Positions 55,746 through 64,000 of a stretch of 64,000 bases of DNA are shown piece after piece. A program made the translations under genes and the position numbers. Positions within the stretch are counted from its first letter, which is position 1, and every line of letters begins with the position of its first letter. Under the pieces are notes generated by a model. It worked only from the letters and a program-made list of their open reading frames with translations. It did no database searches and was not told where the DNA came from. Source of the DNA: Leclercia adecarboxylata (GTDB lineage: Bacteria; Pseudomonadota; Gammaproteobacteria; Enterobacterales; Enterobacteriaceae); the NCBI RefSeq assembly GCF_023639785.1, contig NZ_CP098325.1, positions 4,340,001 to 4,404,000 of the forward strand, read 5' to 3'.

Positions 55746-56540
55746 ATGAAAATCGATCTTACGGGAAAAGTCGCCCTGGTCACCGCCTCAACCGGCGGTA
55801 TTGGTTTCGCCATCGCCAGAGGCCTGGCGGAAAGCGGCGCAGAGGTGATCGTTAACGGACGCAGCATCGACTCGGTCAACCGGGGCATCCAGCAGCTGCA
55901 GCAACAGATACCCGGCGTTCAGGTGCGGGCGGCGGTTGCCGATCTCAGTACGCAGGAGGGCGTAGAGGCCCTGCTTAAGGTCGCCTCCGGCGTGGATATC
56001 CTCGTCAACAACGCCGGGATCTACGGCCCTCAGGATTTTTACGCCACCGACGATGAAACCTGGAATAACTACTGGCAAACCAACGTGATGTCCGGCGTGC
56101 GCCTCTCACGCGCCCTGCTGCCTGGCATGGTGCAAAAAGGCTGGGGCCGGGTGGTGTTTATCTCCTCCGAGTCGGCGTGCAATATTCCGGCGGACATGAT
56201 CCACTATGGGGTGACCAAAACCGCGCAGCTGTCGCTGGCCCGCGGGCTGGCAAAATTTGTCGCCGGGAGCGGCGTCACCGTTAACAGCGTCCTGCCTGGC
56301 CCGACGATGTCGGACGGCTTTGCTGAGATGATGAAAGACGAGATAGAAAAAACCGGCAAGTCGCTGGAGACGCTGGCAAAAGAGTTCGTGATGGCAAATC
56401 GCCCAAGCTCGGTGATCCAGCGGGCCGCCACGGTAGACGAAGTGGCGAACATGGTGGTTTACGTCTGTTCGCAGCAGGCCTCCGCCACCTCCGGCGCGGC
56501 GCTGCGCGTGGATGGCGGCGTAGTGGACGACATCATCTAG
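55746..56540 (+). CDS. Short-chain dehydrogenase/reductase
   Basis: A 264-residue SDR with the cofactor motif TASTGGIG (13-20), NNAGIYG near residue 91, and the catalytic YGVTK. GGAG lies seven bases before the ATG at 55746, so that start is preferred over one four codons upstream. The substrate is unknown. It follows the LysR gene on the same strand and may belong with phenolic metabolism, but nothing proves it. Confidence 0.85.
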   Translation: MKIDLTGKVALVTASTGGIGFAIARGLAESGAEVIVNGRSIDSVNRGIQQLQQQIPGVQVRAAVADLSTQEGVEALLKVASGVDILVNNAGIYGPQDFYATDDETWNNYWQTNVMSGVRLSRALLPGMVQKGWGRVVFISSESACNIPADMIHYGVTKTAQLSLARGLAKFVAGSGVTVNSVLPGPTMSDGFAEMMKDEIEKTGKSLETLAKEFVMANRPSSVIQRAATVDEVANMVVYVCSQQASATSGAALRVDGGVVDDII

Positions 56541-56634
56541 CCTGCCCGTAGGCCGCCCGCCCGCTGGCGGGTGGCATCTGACGCTAAAGCAGGTAAACTG
56601 AGGGCAGAATGTCTCTTTACGCTAAGACCCTGTT

Positions 56635-57294
56635 ATGACCAATATGATTGCCGATGAGGCTGTGGCTAAATCCCGCGTCCTCTCCGTGTTCGACTTTGAC
56701 GGTACGCTGACGCATCACGACAGCTTTATTCCGTTTTTACGCTTTGCGTTTGGTAAGCGCTACTTTGCCGGTCGCCTGGTGCGGATGGCCCTCCCCACTA
56801 TTCACTGCGTACGCCGCAAGCTGACCCGTGATGAACTGAAAGAAGTGCTGATCAGAACCTTCCTGACCGGCGTGGATGAGCACTGGCTGCGCGAGCAGGC
56901 AGAGCGGTTCTGCGAAAAGTACTGGGACAAACTGATGCGCCCGCAGGGCGTGCTGGCGGTCGCGGCGGAGGTGAACTCCGGTGCGGAAGTGACTATCTGC
57001 TCCGCCTCTCCGGCGCTGGTGCTGCAGCCGTGGGCCGACAAGCTCGGCATTAAACTGATTGGCACCCAGCTGGAAGTGAAAAACGGCAAGCTGACCGGGC
57101 GGATCACCGGCCATAACTGCCGCTGTGCGCAGAAAGTGGCGCGGCTGGAGCACGTCTACGGCAGCCTGAGCAACTATCACGTCCGCGCCTGGGGCGACAC
57201 CCGTGGCGATCACGAGCTGCTGGCGGCGGCGCAGGATCCGCACTGGCGTCATTTCCATCCGCCGCGTGCGCGGCGGAATTCACCGATTAAATAA
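56635..57294 (+). CDS. HAD-IB family phosphatase (PgpC/SerB-like)
   Basis: A 219-residue haloacid dehalogenase phosphatase. The nucleophile motif FDFDGTLT has Asp20 and Asp22, the second motif CSASPALVL is near residue 123, and the third, WGDTRGDHELL, is near 186. The layout is like phosphatidylglycerophosphatase C and phosphoserine phosphatase. The substrate is unknown. A rho-independent terminator follows. Confidence 0.8.
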   Translation: MTNMIADEAVAKSRVLSVFDFDGTLTHHDSFIPFLRFAFGKRYFAGRLVRMALPTIHCVRRKLTRDELKEVLIRTFLTGVDEHWLREQAERFCEKYWDKLMRPQGVLAVAAEVNSGAEVTICSASPALVLQPWADKLGIKLIGTQLEVKNGKLTGRITGHNCRCAQKVARLEHVYGSLSNYHVRAWGDTRGDHELLAAAQDPHWRHFHPPRARRNSPIK

Positions 57295-57298
57295 AAGC

Positions 57299-57379
57299 AA
57301 AAAGGCAACGTAAGTTGCCTTTTTTAATATTTGCGCCCTCTCCCTGAGGGAGAGGGTCCGGGTGAGGGCATCAGCCCGT
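57299..57379 (+). repeat. Composite dispersed repeat, copy 3, with terminator hairpin
   Basis: AAAAAGGCAAC-GTAA-GTTGCCTTTTTT is a good terminator for the HAD gene, followed by AATATTTGCG, CCCTCTCCC-tga-GGGAGAGGG and GGGTGAGGGCATCAG. It has the same order of parts as the copies at 21353, 34663 and 63112. Confidence 0.82.
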
Positions 57380-57405
57380 ACTTTTCCTTTGCCGGGCAAA
57401 ACCAC

Positions 57406-58431
57406 TCAGGCTTCGCGTTTGCCCGGGAACAGCAGGCTCGCCACGATCCCCGCCGCCAGTACACCCAGCACCACCAGCAGACTCGCCGTGGCGCCGATGC
57501 CGAAACCGTGATGCCAGAAGTGATCCGTCGCGTTCAGGCCGAGCTTAAAGGCAACGAAGAACAGCAGCGCGATCACCGCTTTCTCCAGGTGCACCAGATA
57601 CTGCTTCAGCGCTTCCAGCACAAAATAGAGGGTACGCAGGCCGAGAATGGCGAACATCATGGCGCTGTAAACGATCAGCGGCTCGCGGCTGACGGCAATG
57701 ATTGCCGGTACGGAGTCAAAGGCGAACATCACGTCTGAAAGCTCAACCACCGCCACACAGAGCAGCAGCGGCGTGGCGTAGCGCTTCGCCTTCTTCACCC
57801 GTCCAACCATCACGTCCTGGTTTTCCGGTTTTTCCAGCTCGGCATCCACCTCTTTCTGGCTCAGCAGGAAGGCGTTACCGGTGATTTTTGGCCAGATCGG
57901 ATAGAAGCGTTTTACCGCGCGATAGGCCAGATGCTGGGAGTAATCTTCGATTTCGTCCTGCTCTTCGCCGCGCCTGAGCATCATCACCGCCGTCCAGGCC
58001 ACAATCAGGGCAAAGACCACTTCAACATAAGGCCCGAGGCTCAGCAGGCTGGTACCGATGGCAACGAAAATACCGCGGAAGACAATGGCACCAATAACCC
58101 CCCAGTAGAGCACCCGGTGACGATACTGATCCGGCACGCCAAACCAGGCGAAGATCGCCATCATCACGAACAGGTTATCAACGGAGAGCACCTCTTCCAG
58201 CGCATAACCGGTGAGGAACAGGCTCGCTACTTCGGCGCCGTGATGAACGTAGAGGAACCCGGCAAACGCCATCGCCATCATCACCCAGAAGAGGGACCAC
58301 AACGAGGCGCTTTTTAGTGAGATCGGTTTGTCATGGCGATGCATGAAGAGGTCGATAAACATCGCCCCGACAGCCATCACCACAAAAACAACAACGGTTT
58401 CCGTCGGGAAACCGAGATGAGCAGATGACAT
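57406..58431 (-). CDS. terC: TerC/Alx-family membrane protein
   Basis: A 341-residue integral membrane protein close to the TerC of plasmid tellurite operons (about 346 residues). About nine membrane segments with acidic motifs VLSVDNLFVMMAIFAW and VVELSDVMFAFDSVPAI, which in this family are linked to metal export, notably manganese. No other ter genes are near, so it is an orphan copy. The ATG at 58431 follows AAGGG; a TTG two codons upstream is less likely. A leader with alternative hairpins precedes it. The symbol is by resemblance. Confidence 0.85.
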   Translation of the reverse strand: MSSAHLGFPTETVVVFVVMAVGAMFIDLFMHRHDKPISLKSASLWSLFWVMMAMAFAGFLYVHHGAEVASLFLTGYALEEVLSVDNLFVMMAIFAWFGVPDQYRHRVLYWGVIGAIVFRGIFVAIGTSLLSLGPYVEVVFALIVAWTAVMMLRRGEEQDEIEDYSQHLAYRAVKRFYPIWPKITGNAFLLSQKEVDAELEKPENQDVMVGRVKKAKRYATPLLLCVAVVELSDVMFAFDSVPAIIAVSREPLIVYSAMMFAILGLRTLYFVLEALKQYLVHLEKAVIALLFFVAFKLGLNATDHFWHHGFGIGATASLLVVLGVLAAGIVASLLFPGKREA

Positions 58432-58487
58432 AGACAACCCTTTTTGAAGACAAAATACACACCATGCAGACTGGCGAGGCCAGTGAA

Positions 58488-58546
58488 GAAAAAGGGGGGC
58501 CGTTTACCGGCTTCTCCCTTAAAACGCATAACCCTGCGTGAGGGAG
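58488..58546 (-). promoter_or_regulatory. Attenuator-like leader of the terC gene
   Basis: On the minus strand AGGGAG (58519-58514) can pair upstream with CTCCCT (58546-58541), enclosing a 5-bp hairpin ACGCA/TGCGT, or downstream in a terminator-like hairpin in which AAGGG (58520-58516) and GCCG pair with CGGC and CCCTT, followed by a T run. The two folds exclude each other. A separate hairpin ACTGGC-CTC-GCCAGT follows before the start codon. Ligand or trigger unknown. Confidence 0.5.
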
Positions 58547-58587
58547 TGTACTTTACCTCACAATATGGAGGTTCTGCCATCGGCGCT

Positions 58588-58986
58588 TTACTGGCTCATA
58601 CCGCGCAGCCGTTGCAGTACGGCTACCAGCACTGCCACCGACCAGCCAACCATCAGCGCGCCAACCAGCCCTTCTATCCCGCCAATCAGCCGCCAGTGCT
58701 CCGGCAACGTGACGTCGCCATAGCCCACTGTCGCGTAGCTGACCAGGGAGAAATAGAAGCTGGTATTCCAGTCCGAAAACGCCCCGACAACGCGATAAAA
58801 CACGGCAAACAGGCTGGCCTCTAGCAGATGGGCAAAGAGCGCGGTCATGATGATGCCGATATTACGAAACACGATGCGGATAACCGATTCCACATGCAGG
58901 TTGATGACTTTCAGGACAAAAAACATCCACGTGGAATGAATGATTACCGTCAGGTTGATCAAAATAATGATGCTGAGAATCTGCAT
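58588..58986 (-). CDS. Small potassium-channel-like membrane protein
   Basis: A 132-residue protein with hydrophobic segments at about 1-28, 42-64 and 100-123, and a pore motif TVGYGD at 86-91, the potassium selectivity filter. It belongs to the Ion_trans_2-type proteins and probably forms a tetrameric channel. No cytoplasmic regulatory domain is present. The ATG at 58986 follows GGAG; the frame is open 30 codons further, overlapping the end of yhiN. It lies between yhiN and terC on the same strand. Confidence 0.82.
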   Translation of the reverse strand: MQILSIIILINLTVIIHSTWMFFVLKVINLHVESVIRIVFRNIGIIMTALFAHLLEASLFAVFYRVVGAFSDWNTSFYFSLVSYATVGYGDVTLPEHWRLIGGIEGLVGALMVGWSVAVLVAVLQRLRGMSQ

Positions 58987-59024
58987 ATCACACTCTCCGC
59001 TGGGCAACGAAATGCGCCGGGGTA

Positions 59025-60218
59025 CTACTTCTCTGCCAGCGCTTCTGCGCAGGCCCAGGCGCTGGCCCACGCCCACTGGAAGTTATAGCCACCCAGCCAG
59101 CCGGTGACGTCCATCACTTCGCCGATAAAATAGAGTCCCGGCACGTTGCGGGCTTCCATGGTGCGTGAAGAGAGTTCATTGGTGTCCACGCCGCCCAGAG
59201 TCACTTCCGCAGTGCGATAGCCTTCGGTGCCGTTCGGCTGTACGCGCCAGGCGCTTAAGGTGTCGACCAGCGCCTGCTGCTCGCGGGTGTTGAGCTGCTT
59301 TAGCGACACGTCAGGAATTTGCCCCAGCAGTTGCAGACACTCCACCAGCCGCTTCGGCAGCTGCATGGCCAGGGTATTTTTCAGGCTCTGGTTAGGGTGC
59401 GCTGCACGCTGCTCGTCAAGGAAGCGCTCCAGGTCGCAATCAGGTACTAAATTGATGGTGACGAACTCGCCCGGCTGCCAGTAGCTGGAGATTTGCAGCA
59501 CCGCCGGACCGGAAAGGCCGCGATGGGTGAACAGCAGGTTCTCACGGAACACCGTGCCGTCTTCGGCAGTAATAACCGAGGGTACCGAGACCCCGGAGAG
59601 CGTTTGCAGCTGTTCCAGCAGCGGTTTGTGCAGGGTGAACGGCACCAGGCCAGCGCGGGTGGGTAAAACCTTCAGGCCAAACTGTTCGGCAATTTTATAG
59701 CCAAACGGCGTCGCGCCCAGCCCCGGCATGGAGAGGCCGCCGCTGGCGATCACCAGCTTTTCTGCGCTCACGGTTTCACCGTTCAGTTGCAGGGTATACC
59801 CCGTGTCGTCTCGCGTCACTTCCAGCACTTCGCTGCGCAGCCGCAGGGTAACCTGGCCTTTTTCGCACTCCGCCACCAGCATATCGACGATTTGCTGCGC
59901 GGAATCGTCACAAAACAGCTGCCCCAGCGTTTTCTCGTGCCAGGCAATACCGTGTTTGCCCACAAGGTCGATGAAGTCCCACTGGGTGTAGCGTGCCAGC
60001 GCAGATTTGCAAAAATGACGGTTCTGGCTCAGATAAGCCGCAGGTTCGATATAAAGGTTAGTAAAATTGCAGCGTCCCCCACCCGACATCAGGATTTTTC
60101 GGCCAGGCTTTTTGCCGTTATCGAGCAGCAGAACCCGGCGCCCTGCCTGTCCGGCCATCGCCGCACAGAATAAACCTGCCGCACCGGCGCCAATAATGAT
60201 GGCATCATACTTTTCCAC
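59025..60218 (-). CDS. yhiN: Flavoprotein YhiN (HI0933/BaiN family)
   Basis: A 397-residue flavoprotein (E. coli 400) with the FAD motif IIIGAGAAG near the N-terminus and GGGRCNFTN near residue 46. The C-terminal GYNFQWAWASAWA motif is typical. Its reaction is unknown. I take the GTG at 60218 as start, because GGAGG lies eight bases upstream and the length fits; an ATG 28 codons upstream gives an unsupported extension. Divergent from pitA. Confidence 0.93.
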   Translation of the reverse strand: MEKYDAIIIGAGAAGLFCAAMAGQAGRRVLLLDNGKKPGRKILMSGGGRCNFTNLYIEPAAYLSQNRHFCKSALARYTQWDFIDLVGKHGIAWHEKTLGQLFCDDSAQQIVDMLVAECEKGQVTLRLRSEVLEVTRDDTGYTLQLNGETVSAEKLVIASGGLSMPGLGATPFGYKIAEQFGLKVLPTRAGLVPFTLHKPLLEQLQTLSGVSVPSVITAEDGTVFRENLLFTHRGLSGPAVLQISSYWQPGEFVTINLVPDCDLERFLDEQRAAHPNQSLKNTLAMQLPKRLVECLQLLGQIPDVSLKQLNTREQQALVDTLSAWRVQPNGTEGYRTAEVTLGGVDTNELSSRTMEARNVPGLYFIGEVMDVTGWLGGYNFQWAWASAWACAEALAEK

Positions 60219-60447
60219 GTCTCGATCCTCCTGTTTTGGGGGCGCGAATTGTAAAGTTTCCTCAAGAAACGCACCAGCGCAAAGATCTGCAATTTCATTC
60301 ATTTAATTGAAAATTAAAAAATAATTCTTTTACTGCTACGCTTATGTCAGTAAGCAAATCAAAAAAAGTCTATATTTCACTTTGCCCGTTGCGCATTTGT
60401 CCTGGATAATGCGCCGCGTTCATGTCCTCAAGATGGCGTAACGTCCT

Positions 60448-61944
60448 ATGCTACATTTGTTTGCTGGCCTGGATTTCCATACCGGGCTTTTACTCTTGCT
60501 TGCTCTGGCCTTTGTATTGTTCTACGAAGCGATTAACGGCTTCCACGATACTGCAAACGCAGTGGCAACGGTTATCTACACGCGGGCATTACGATCGCAA
60601 GTTGCGGTAGTGATGGCTGCGGTGTTTAACTTCTTCGGCGTTCTTCTGGGAGGTCTGAGCGTAGCCTACGCCATTGTGCATATGCTGCCAACGGATCTGC
60701 TGTTGAATGTCAGCTCTGGCCATGGCCTTGCTATGGTGTTCTCTCTGCTGTTTGCTGCAATTATCTGGAACCTCGGTACCTGGTATTTCGGCCTGCCAGC
60801 ATCCAGTTCTCACACGCTGATCGGCGCTATCATCGGTATTGGTTTAACCAATGCGCTGATGACCGGTACGTCTGTGGTGGACGCGCTGAACATCCCTAAA
60901 GTTCTGGGTATTTTCGGTTCACTGATTATCTCTCCGATTGTCGGTCTGGTTGTGGCGGGGGGATTGATCTTCCTGCTGCGTCGTTACTGGAGCGGTACCA
61001 AAAAACGTGCCCGTATCCACCTGACGCCAGCCGAGCGTGAAAAGAAAGACGGTAAGAAAAAGCCGCCATTCTGGACGCGTATCGCCCTGATCATCTCTGC
61101 TATCGGCGTGGCCTTCTCTCACGGCGCTAACGACGGTCAGAAAGGCATTGGTCTGGTAATGCTGGTATTGATCGGCGTGGCCCCTGCTGGCTTCGTGGTG
61201 AATATGAATGCATCCGGTTACGAAATCACCCGTACCCGTGACGCCATCAACAACGTTGAAACCTATTTCCAGCAGCGTCCTGACCTGCTGAAAAAAGCGA
61301 CCGGCGTTGACCAGCTGATCCCTTCTCCGGAAGCGGGCGCGACCCAACCGGCTGAGTTCCATTGCCATCCGGCCAATGCGATCAGTGCCCTGGAGCGCGC
61401 AAAAGGGATGCTGACGGACGTTGAGAGCTACGACAAACTCTCCGTTGAGCAGCGTGGCCAGATGCGTCGCATCATGCTGTGCATCTCCGACGTGACCGAC
61501 AAAGTGTCCAAACTGCCTGAAGTGTCTGCTGACGACAAACGTCTGCTGAAGAAACTGAAAGTAGACATGCTGAACACCATCGAGTACGCACCTATCTGGA
61601 TCATCATGGCGGTAGCGCTGGCGCTGGGTCTTGGTACGATGATCGGCTGGCGTCGCGTGGCAACCACCATTGGCGAGAAGATCGGTAAAAAAGGCATGAC
61701 CTATGCCCAGGGGATGTCCGCTCAGATGACGGCGGCAGTCTCTATCGGTCTGGCCAGCTACACCGGTATGCCGGTATCCACAACCCACGTTCTCTCTTCG
61801 TCCGTGGCGGGGACCATGCTGGTTGATGGCGGCGGTCTGCAGCGTAAAACCGTGACCAGCATTCTGATGGCGTGGGTATTTACCCTGCCGGCTTCGATTC
61901 TGCTGTCAGGCTGTCTGTACTGGATCTCCCTGCAATTCCTGTAA
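60448..61944 (+). CDS. pitA: Low-affinity phosphate/metal-phosphate transporter PitA
   Basis: A 498-residue inner membrane transporter (E. coli 499) that takes up metal-phosphate complexes with protons. Two copies of the PHO-4 signature are visible: [16 protein letters not shown] near residues 27-42 and [12 protein letters not shown] near 438-449, with a long cytoplasmic loop between. It ends with a strong terminator. Confidence 0.96.
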   Translation: MLHLFAGLDFHTGLLLLLALAFVLFYEAINGFHDTANAVATVIYTRALRSQVAVVMAAVFNFFGVLLGGLSVAYAIVHMLPTDLLLNVSSGHGLAMVFSLLFAAIIWNLGTWYFGLPASSSHTLIGAIIGIGLTNALMTGTSVVDALNIPKVLGIFGSLIISPIVGLVVAGGLIFLLRRYWSGTKKRARIHLTPAEREKKDGKKKPPFWTRIALIISAIGVAFSHGANDGQKGIGLVMLVLIGVAPAGFVVNMNASGYEITRTRDAINNVETYFQQRPDLLKKATGVDQLIPSPEAGATQPAEFHCHPANAISALERAKGMLTDVESYDKLSVEQRGQMRRIMLCISDVTDKVSKLPEVSADDKRLLKKLKVDMLNTIEYAPIWIIMAVALALGLGTMIGWRRVATTIGEKIGKKGMTYAQGMSAQMTAAVSIGLASYTGMPVSTTHVLSSSVAGTMLVDGGGLQRKTVTSILMAWVFTLPASILLSGCLYWISLQFL

Positions 61945-61964
61945 TCGCAGGCAGAGAAAGATAA

Positions 61965-61996
61965 GAGCGGGTCAGGTAACTGGCCCGCTTTTTTTT
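61965..61996 (+). terminator. pitA terminator
   Basis: GCGGGTCAG-GTAA-CTGGCCCGC forms a strong stem followed by eight or more T residues, 20 bases after the pitA stop and directly before the end of the convergent uspB. Confidence 0.92.
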
Positions 61997-62000
61997 GCGC

Positions 62001-62336
62001 TCAATGCCAGATGAGGAGAGCGATCATGCTCACCACCACCAGGCCGCACAGCGCGCTGGTCAGGATGAACTGACGGCGCAGGCGTTCACAGCGACGGATA
62101 AACTCATCATCATGATGATCGCGATAGCGCTGGGCGTAGATATACCACACCAGACGCATCTGTTTGCTGGGCTGCCCGTGCGAGGTGAAGAAGCCCCCGC
62201 CGTCCACATATTGATAAAGCAACGGATCGCAGCCACGAAGAACCACTAATAGCGCGCGCAAGGATGAGAAATAACGCGCCATATTCACAATGCAAACCAC
62301 ACATAACGCCCAAAACAATGCGACGGTGCTAATCAT
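62001..62336 (-). CDS. uspB: Universal stress protein B
   Basis: A 111-residue membrane protein, the E. coli length, with membrane segments near both ends (residues 1-23 and 89-110). In E. coli it is a sigma-S-dependent protein needed for ethanol resistance in stationary phase. It is divergent from uspA across 285 bp. Confidence 0.95.
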   Translation of the reverse strand: MISTVALFWALCVVCIVNMARYFSSLRALLVVLRGCDPLLYQYVDGGGFFTSHGQPSKQMRLVWYIYAQRYRDHHDDEFIRRCERLRRQFILTSALCGLVVVSMIALLIWH

Positions 62337-62621
62337 ACTTCCTCCCCGGCGTCCGCCCTCGAAGCAACGCTTCGGGACTGCCGCACCCCAATGCCCTGAC
62401 AGACGGTTCAGTGATAGAGAGACTCAAAAGCCGATCGGCTTCACATTTTAGTATCCGAACGGCTTATTCAATAGTGTAGGAGATCCGTTAATTTTTTTGC
62501 CACAAGGTTAATCGTTATCAACACCAATGCTTGAAAATTTTGTTTAACTGGGCCGTAATGAAAGCAGGTAGACGACTGCTTCACGCATTGGTCATCGATA
62601 ACTTATGGAAGGAGTAACACT

Positions 62622-63059
62622 ATGGCTTATAAACATATTCTGATCGCTGTTGACCTCTCCCCAGAGAGCAAAGTGCTGGTTGATAAAGCGGTATCCATGG
62701 CGCGTCCGTACAATGCGAAAGTTTCCCTGATTCACGTGGACGTGAATTACTCCGATCTCTACACCGGCCTGATTGACGTGAATCTGGGCGATATGCAGAA
62801 GCGTATCTCCGAAGAGACTCACCATGCGCTGAGCGAACTCTCCACGAATGCGGGCTACCCAATCACCGAAACCCTGAGCGGCAGCGGCGATCTGGGCCAG
62901 GTACTGGTTGATGCCATCAAGAAATACGATATGGATCTGGTGGTCTGCGGCCACCATCAGGACTTCTGGAGCAAGCTGATGTCGTCAGCCCGTCAGCTGA
63001 TTAACACCGTGCACGTTGATATGTTGATTGTGCCGCTGCGCGACGAAGACGACGAGTAA
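62622..63059 (+). CDS. uspA: Universal stress protein A
   Basis: A 145-residue cytoplasmic stress protein (E. coli 144), nearly identical to E. coli UspA. It accumulates in growth arrest and protects against DNA damage. The fold begins [15 protein letters not shown] and ends with [21 protein letters not shown] good ribosome site (AAGGAG) precedes the ATG. In K-12 dtpB follows; here rsmJ does. Confidence 0.97.
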   Translation: MAYKHILIAVDLSPESKVLVDKAVSMARPYNAKVSLIHVDVNYSDLYTGLIDVNLGDMQKRISEETHHALSELSTNAGYPITETLSGSGDLGQVLVDAIKKYDMDLVVCGHHQDFWSKLMSSARQLINTVHVDMLIVPLRDEDDE

Positions 63060-63068
63060 GTGCGAAAA

Positions 63069-63100
63069 AGCCCGGTGGCGCTAACGCTTACCGGGCCTAC
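63069..63100. repeat. REP palindrome after uspA
   Basis: A single REP unit (GCCCGGTGGCGCTAACGCTTACC type) ten bases after the uspA stop. Confidence 0.85.
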
Positions 63101-63111
63101 AAGGTAAATAC

Positions 63112-63194
63112 AAAACGGCAACATGGTTGCCGTTTTTAGTGTTTGTTCCCTCTCCCCGTGGGAGAGGGCCAGGGTGAGGGCATCAGGCCGCACC
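63112..63194 (+). repeat. Composite dispersed repeat, copy 4, between uspA and rsmJ
   Basis: AAAACGGCAAC-AT-GGTTGCCGTTTTT (hairpin with T run), AGTGTTTGTT, CCCTCTCCC-cgt-GGGAGAGGG, and GGGTGAGGGCATCAGGCCG. It ends immediately before the rsmJ stop and likely terminates uspA. Confidence 0.82.
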
Positions 63195-63947
63195 CTATTC
63201 CGGCGTACCAGAATAAATATCAAACCGGTGACCTTTAGTCACCACCGCGTTGGTCGTCGCAACGTCAGCCAGCGGTGGCGCATAGTCCGGGCGCTTCACT
63301 ACTACCCGCTTCGTTGCCAGCAGGCGCGCAGGCTCCAGCAGGCCGTCCGCATCCAGATCCGGCCCCACCAGCGACTGAAACACCCGCATCTCTTTTTTCA
63401 CCAGCGCGCTTTTCTGCTTGTGTGGAAACATCGGGTCGAGATAGACCACCTGCGGGCGCGGGGTGATGTCCGTCAGCGCCGTCAGGCTCGAGGCGTGGAT
63501 CAACTGCAGCCGCTCCTGCAGCCAGCCGCCGATTTCCGGGTCCGCATAGCCACGGGCCAGGCCATCATCCAGCAGGGCCGCCACAACGGGGTTACGCTCC
63601 AGCATCCGCACCCGACAGCCCACGGAGGCCAGCACAAAGGCATCGCGCCCAAGTCCTGCCGTGGCATCCACCACATCCGGCAGATAGCCGCCCTTGATGC
63701 CGACGGCTTTCGCCACCGCCTCACCGCGTCCCCCGCCGAACTTACGCCGGTGCGCCATCGCCCCCCCGACAAAATCAACAAAAATGCCGCCGAGTTTGGG
63801 CTCGTCGCGTTTACGTAATTCCAGATGCGCTGTGGTCATCACCAGCGCCATCAGGTTATCTTCATCGTGTTCCAGCCCCCAGCGGGCCGCCAGAACAGAT
63901 AAGGCGCCGTCTCCGGCGCCTGTTTCATCTACTAAGTGAATCTTCAC
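63195..63947 (-). CDS. rsmJ: 16S rRNA (guanine1516-N2)-methyltransferase RsmJ
   Basis: A 250-residue SAM-dependent methyltransferase, the E. coli length, that modifies G1516 of 16S rRNA. The SAM motif [17 protein letters not shown] is near residue 92 and the catalytic region YLDPMFPHK near 170. The start is GTG at 63947; no ATG gives the family length. It begins seven bases after the prlC stop and forms an operon with it. Confidence 0.96.
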   Translation of the reverse strand: MKIHLVDETGAGDGALSVLAARWGLEHDEDNLMALVMTTAHLELRKRDEPKLGGIFVDFVGGAMAHRRKFGGGRGEAVAKAVGIKGGYLPDVVDATAGLGRDAFVLASVGCRVRMLERNPVVAALLDDGLARGYADPEIGGWLQERLQLIHASSLTALTDITPRPQVVYLDPMFPHKQKSALVKKEMRVFQSLVGPDLDADGLLEPARLLATKRVVVKRPDYAPPLADVATTNAVVTKGHRFDIYSGTPE

Positions 63948-63954
63948 GAATCGA

Positions 63955-64000
63955 CTAACCCTTGATGCCGTAATGCTCAAGCATCGCATCCAGCTGCGGT
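63955..64000 (-). CDS. prlC: Oligopeptidase A, C-terminal end only
   Basis: The last 14 codons of a minus-strand gene, reading [14 protein letters not shown] and a stop, enter from the right edge. In E. coli prlC (opdA), a zinc metallopeptidase of the cytoplasm, lies directly upstream of rsmJ and ends similarly. Identification rests on this order plus the tail, so it is likely but not certain. Confidence 0.8.
   Translation of the reverse strand, partial: PQLDAMLEHYGIKG

Noticed and set aside
57406..58431. Tellurite resistance island
   Set aside because: TerC is similar to the plasmid-borne protein, but no terA, terB, terD, terE or terZ is nearby.
58432..58587. yybP-ykoY manganese riboswitch in the terC leader
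   Set aside because: The gene family made this attractive, but I could not find the conserved core pieces of that riboswitch. Only the alternative hairpins are reported.

Overview
The window is a chromosomal segment of a GC-rich enterobacterium of the Enterobacter, Lelliottia, Leclercia or Klebsiella type. The gene order from asd to prlC follows the E. coli K-12 asd-gnt-ugp-liv-rpoH-fts-zntA-pitA-usp region, and the proteins align nearly end to end with their K-12 counterparts. Several blocks absent from K-12 sit inside this backbone. REP-type palindromes and another GC-rich dispersed repeat fill many of the gaps. No tRNA, rRNA, CRISPR array, intact insertion sequence or integrase was seen.

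Layout. 1-7400: asd (partial), yhgN, the gluconate set gntR and gntKU, yhhW, yhhX, a bactofilin gene, and the iron-stress sRNA ryhB. 7600-15400: yhhY, ggt, yhhA and the glycerol-3-phosphate operon ugpBAECQ. 15600-22540: branched-chain amino-acid uptake (livKHMGF and livJ) with panM between. 22800-27200: rpoH and ftsYEX. 27300-31600: rsmD, yhhL, yhhM, yhhN and zntA with its ZntR operator. 31700-34480: a three-gene TRAP transporter inserted between zntA and tusA. 34760-39040: tusA, yhhQ, dcrB, yhhS, yhhT.

39044-54220 is the main accessory block: 17 tightly packed genes of an aryl polyene (APE) pigment pathway (named here apeB to apeR after the Xenorhabdus/E. coli clusters), followed two bases later by acpT, which encodes the phosphopantetheinyl transferase. 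The cluster holds two ACPs, an aryl-ACP ligase, ketosynthases and a chain-length-factor-like partner, a ketoreductase, two hot-dog dehydratases, a thioesterase, acyl- and glycosyltransferases, a LolA-like carrier, an MMPL exporter and a lipoprotein. Together they should build an aryl polyene on ACP, attach it to a lipid and move it to the outer membrane. K-12 has acpT at this place without the cluster.

54220-58990 is a second accessory block: a phenolic acid decarboxylase with a divergent LysR regulator, a short-chain dehydrogenase, a HAD phosphatase, an orphan TerC protein with an attenuator-like leader, and a small potassium-channel-like protein. The backbone resumes with yhiN, pitA, uspB, uspA, rsmJ and the end of prlC. 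The dtpB gene that lies between uspA and rsmJ in K-12, and the nik operon after acpT, are absent.
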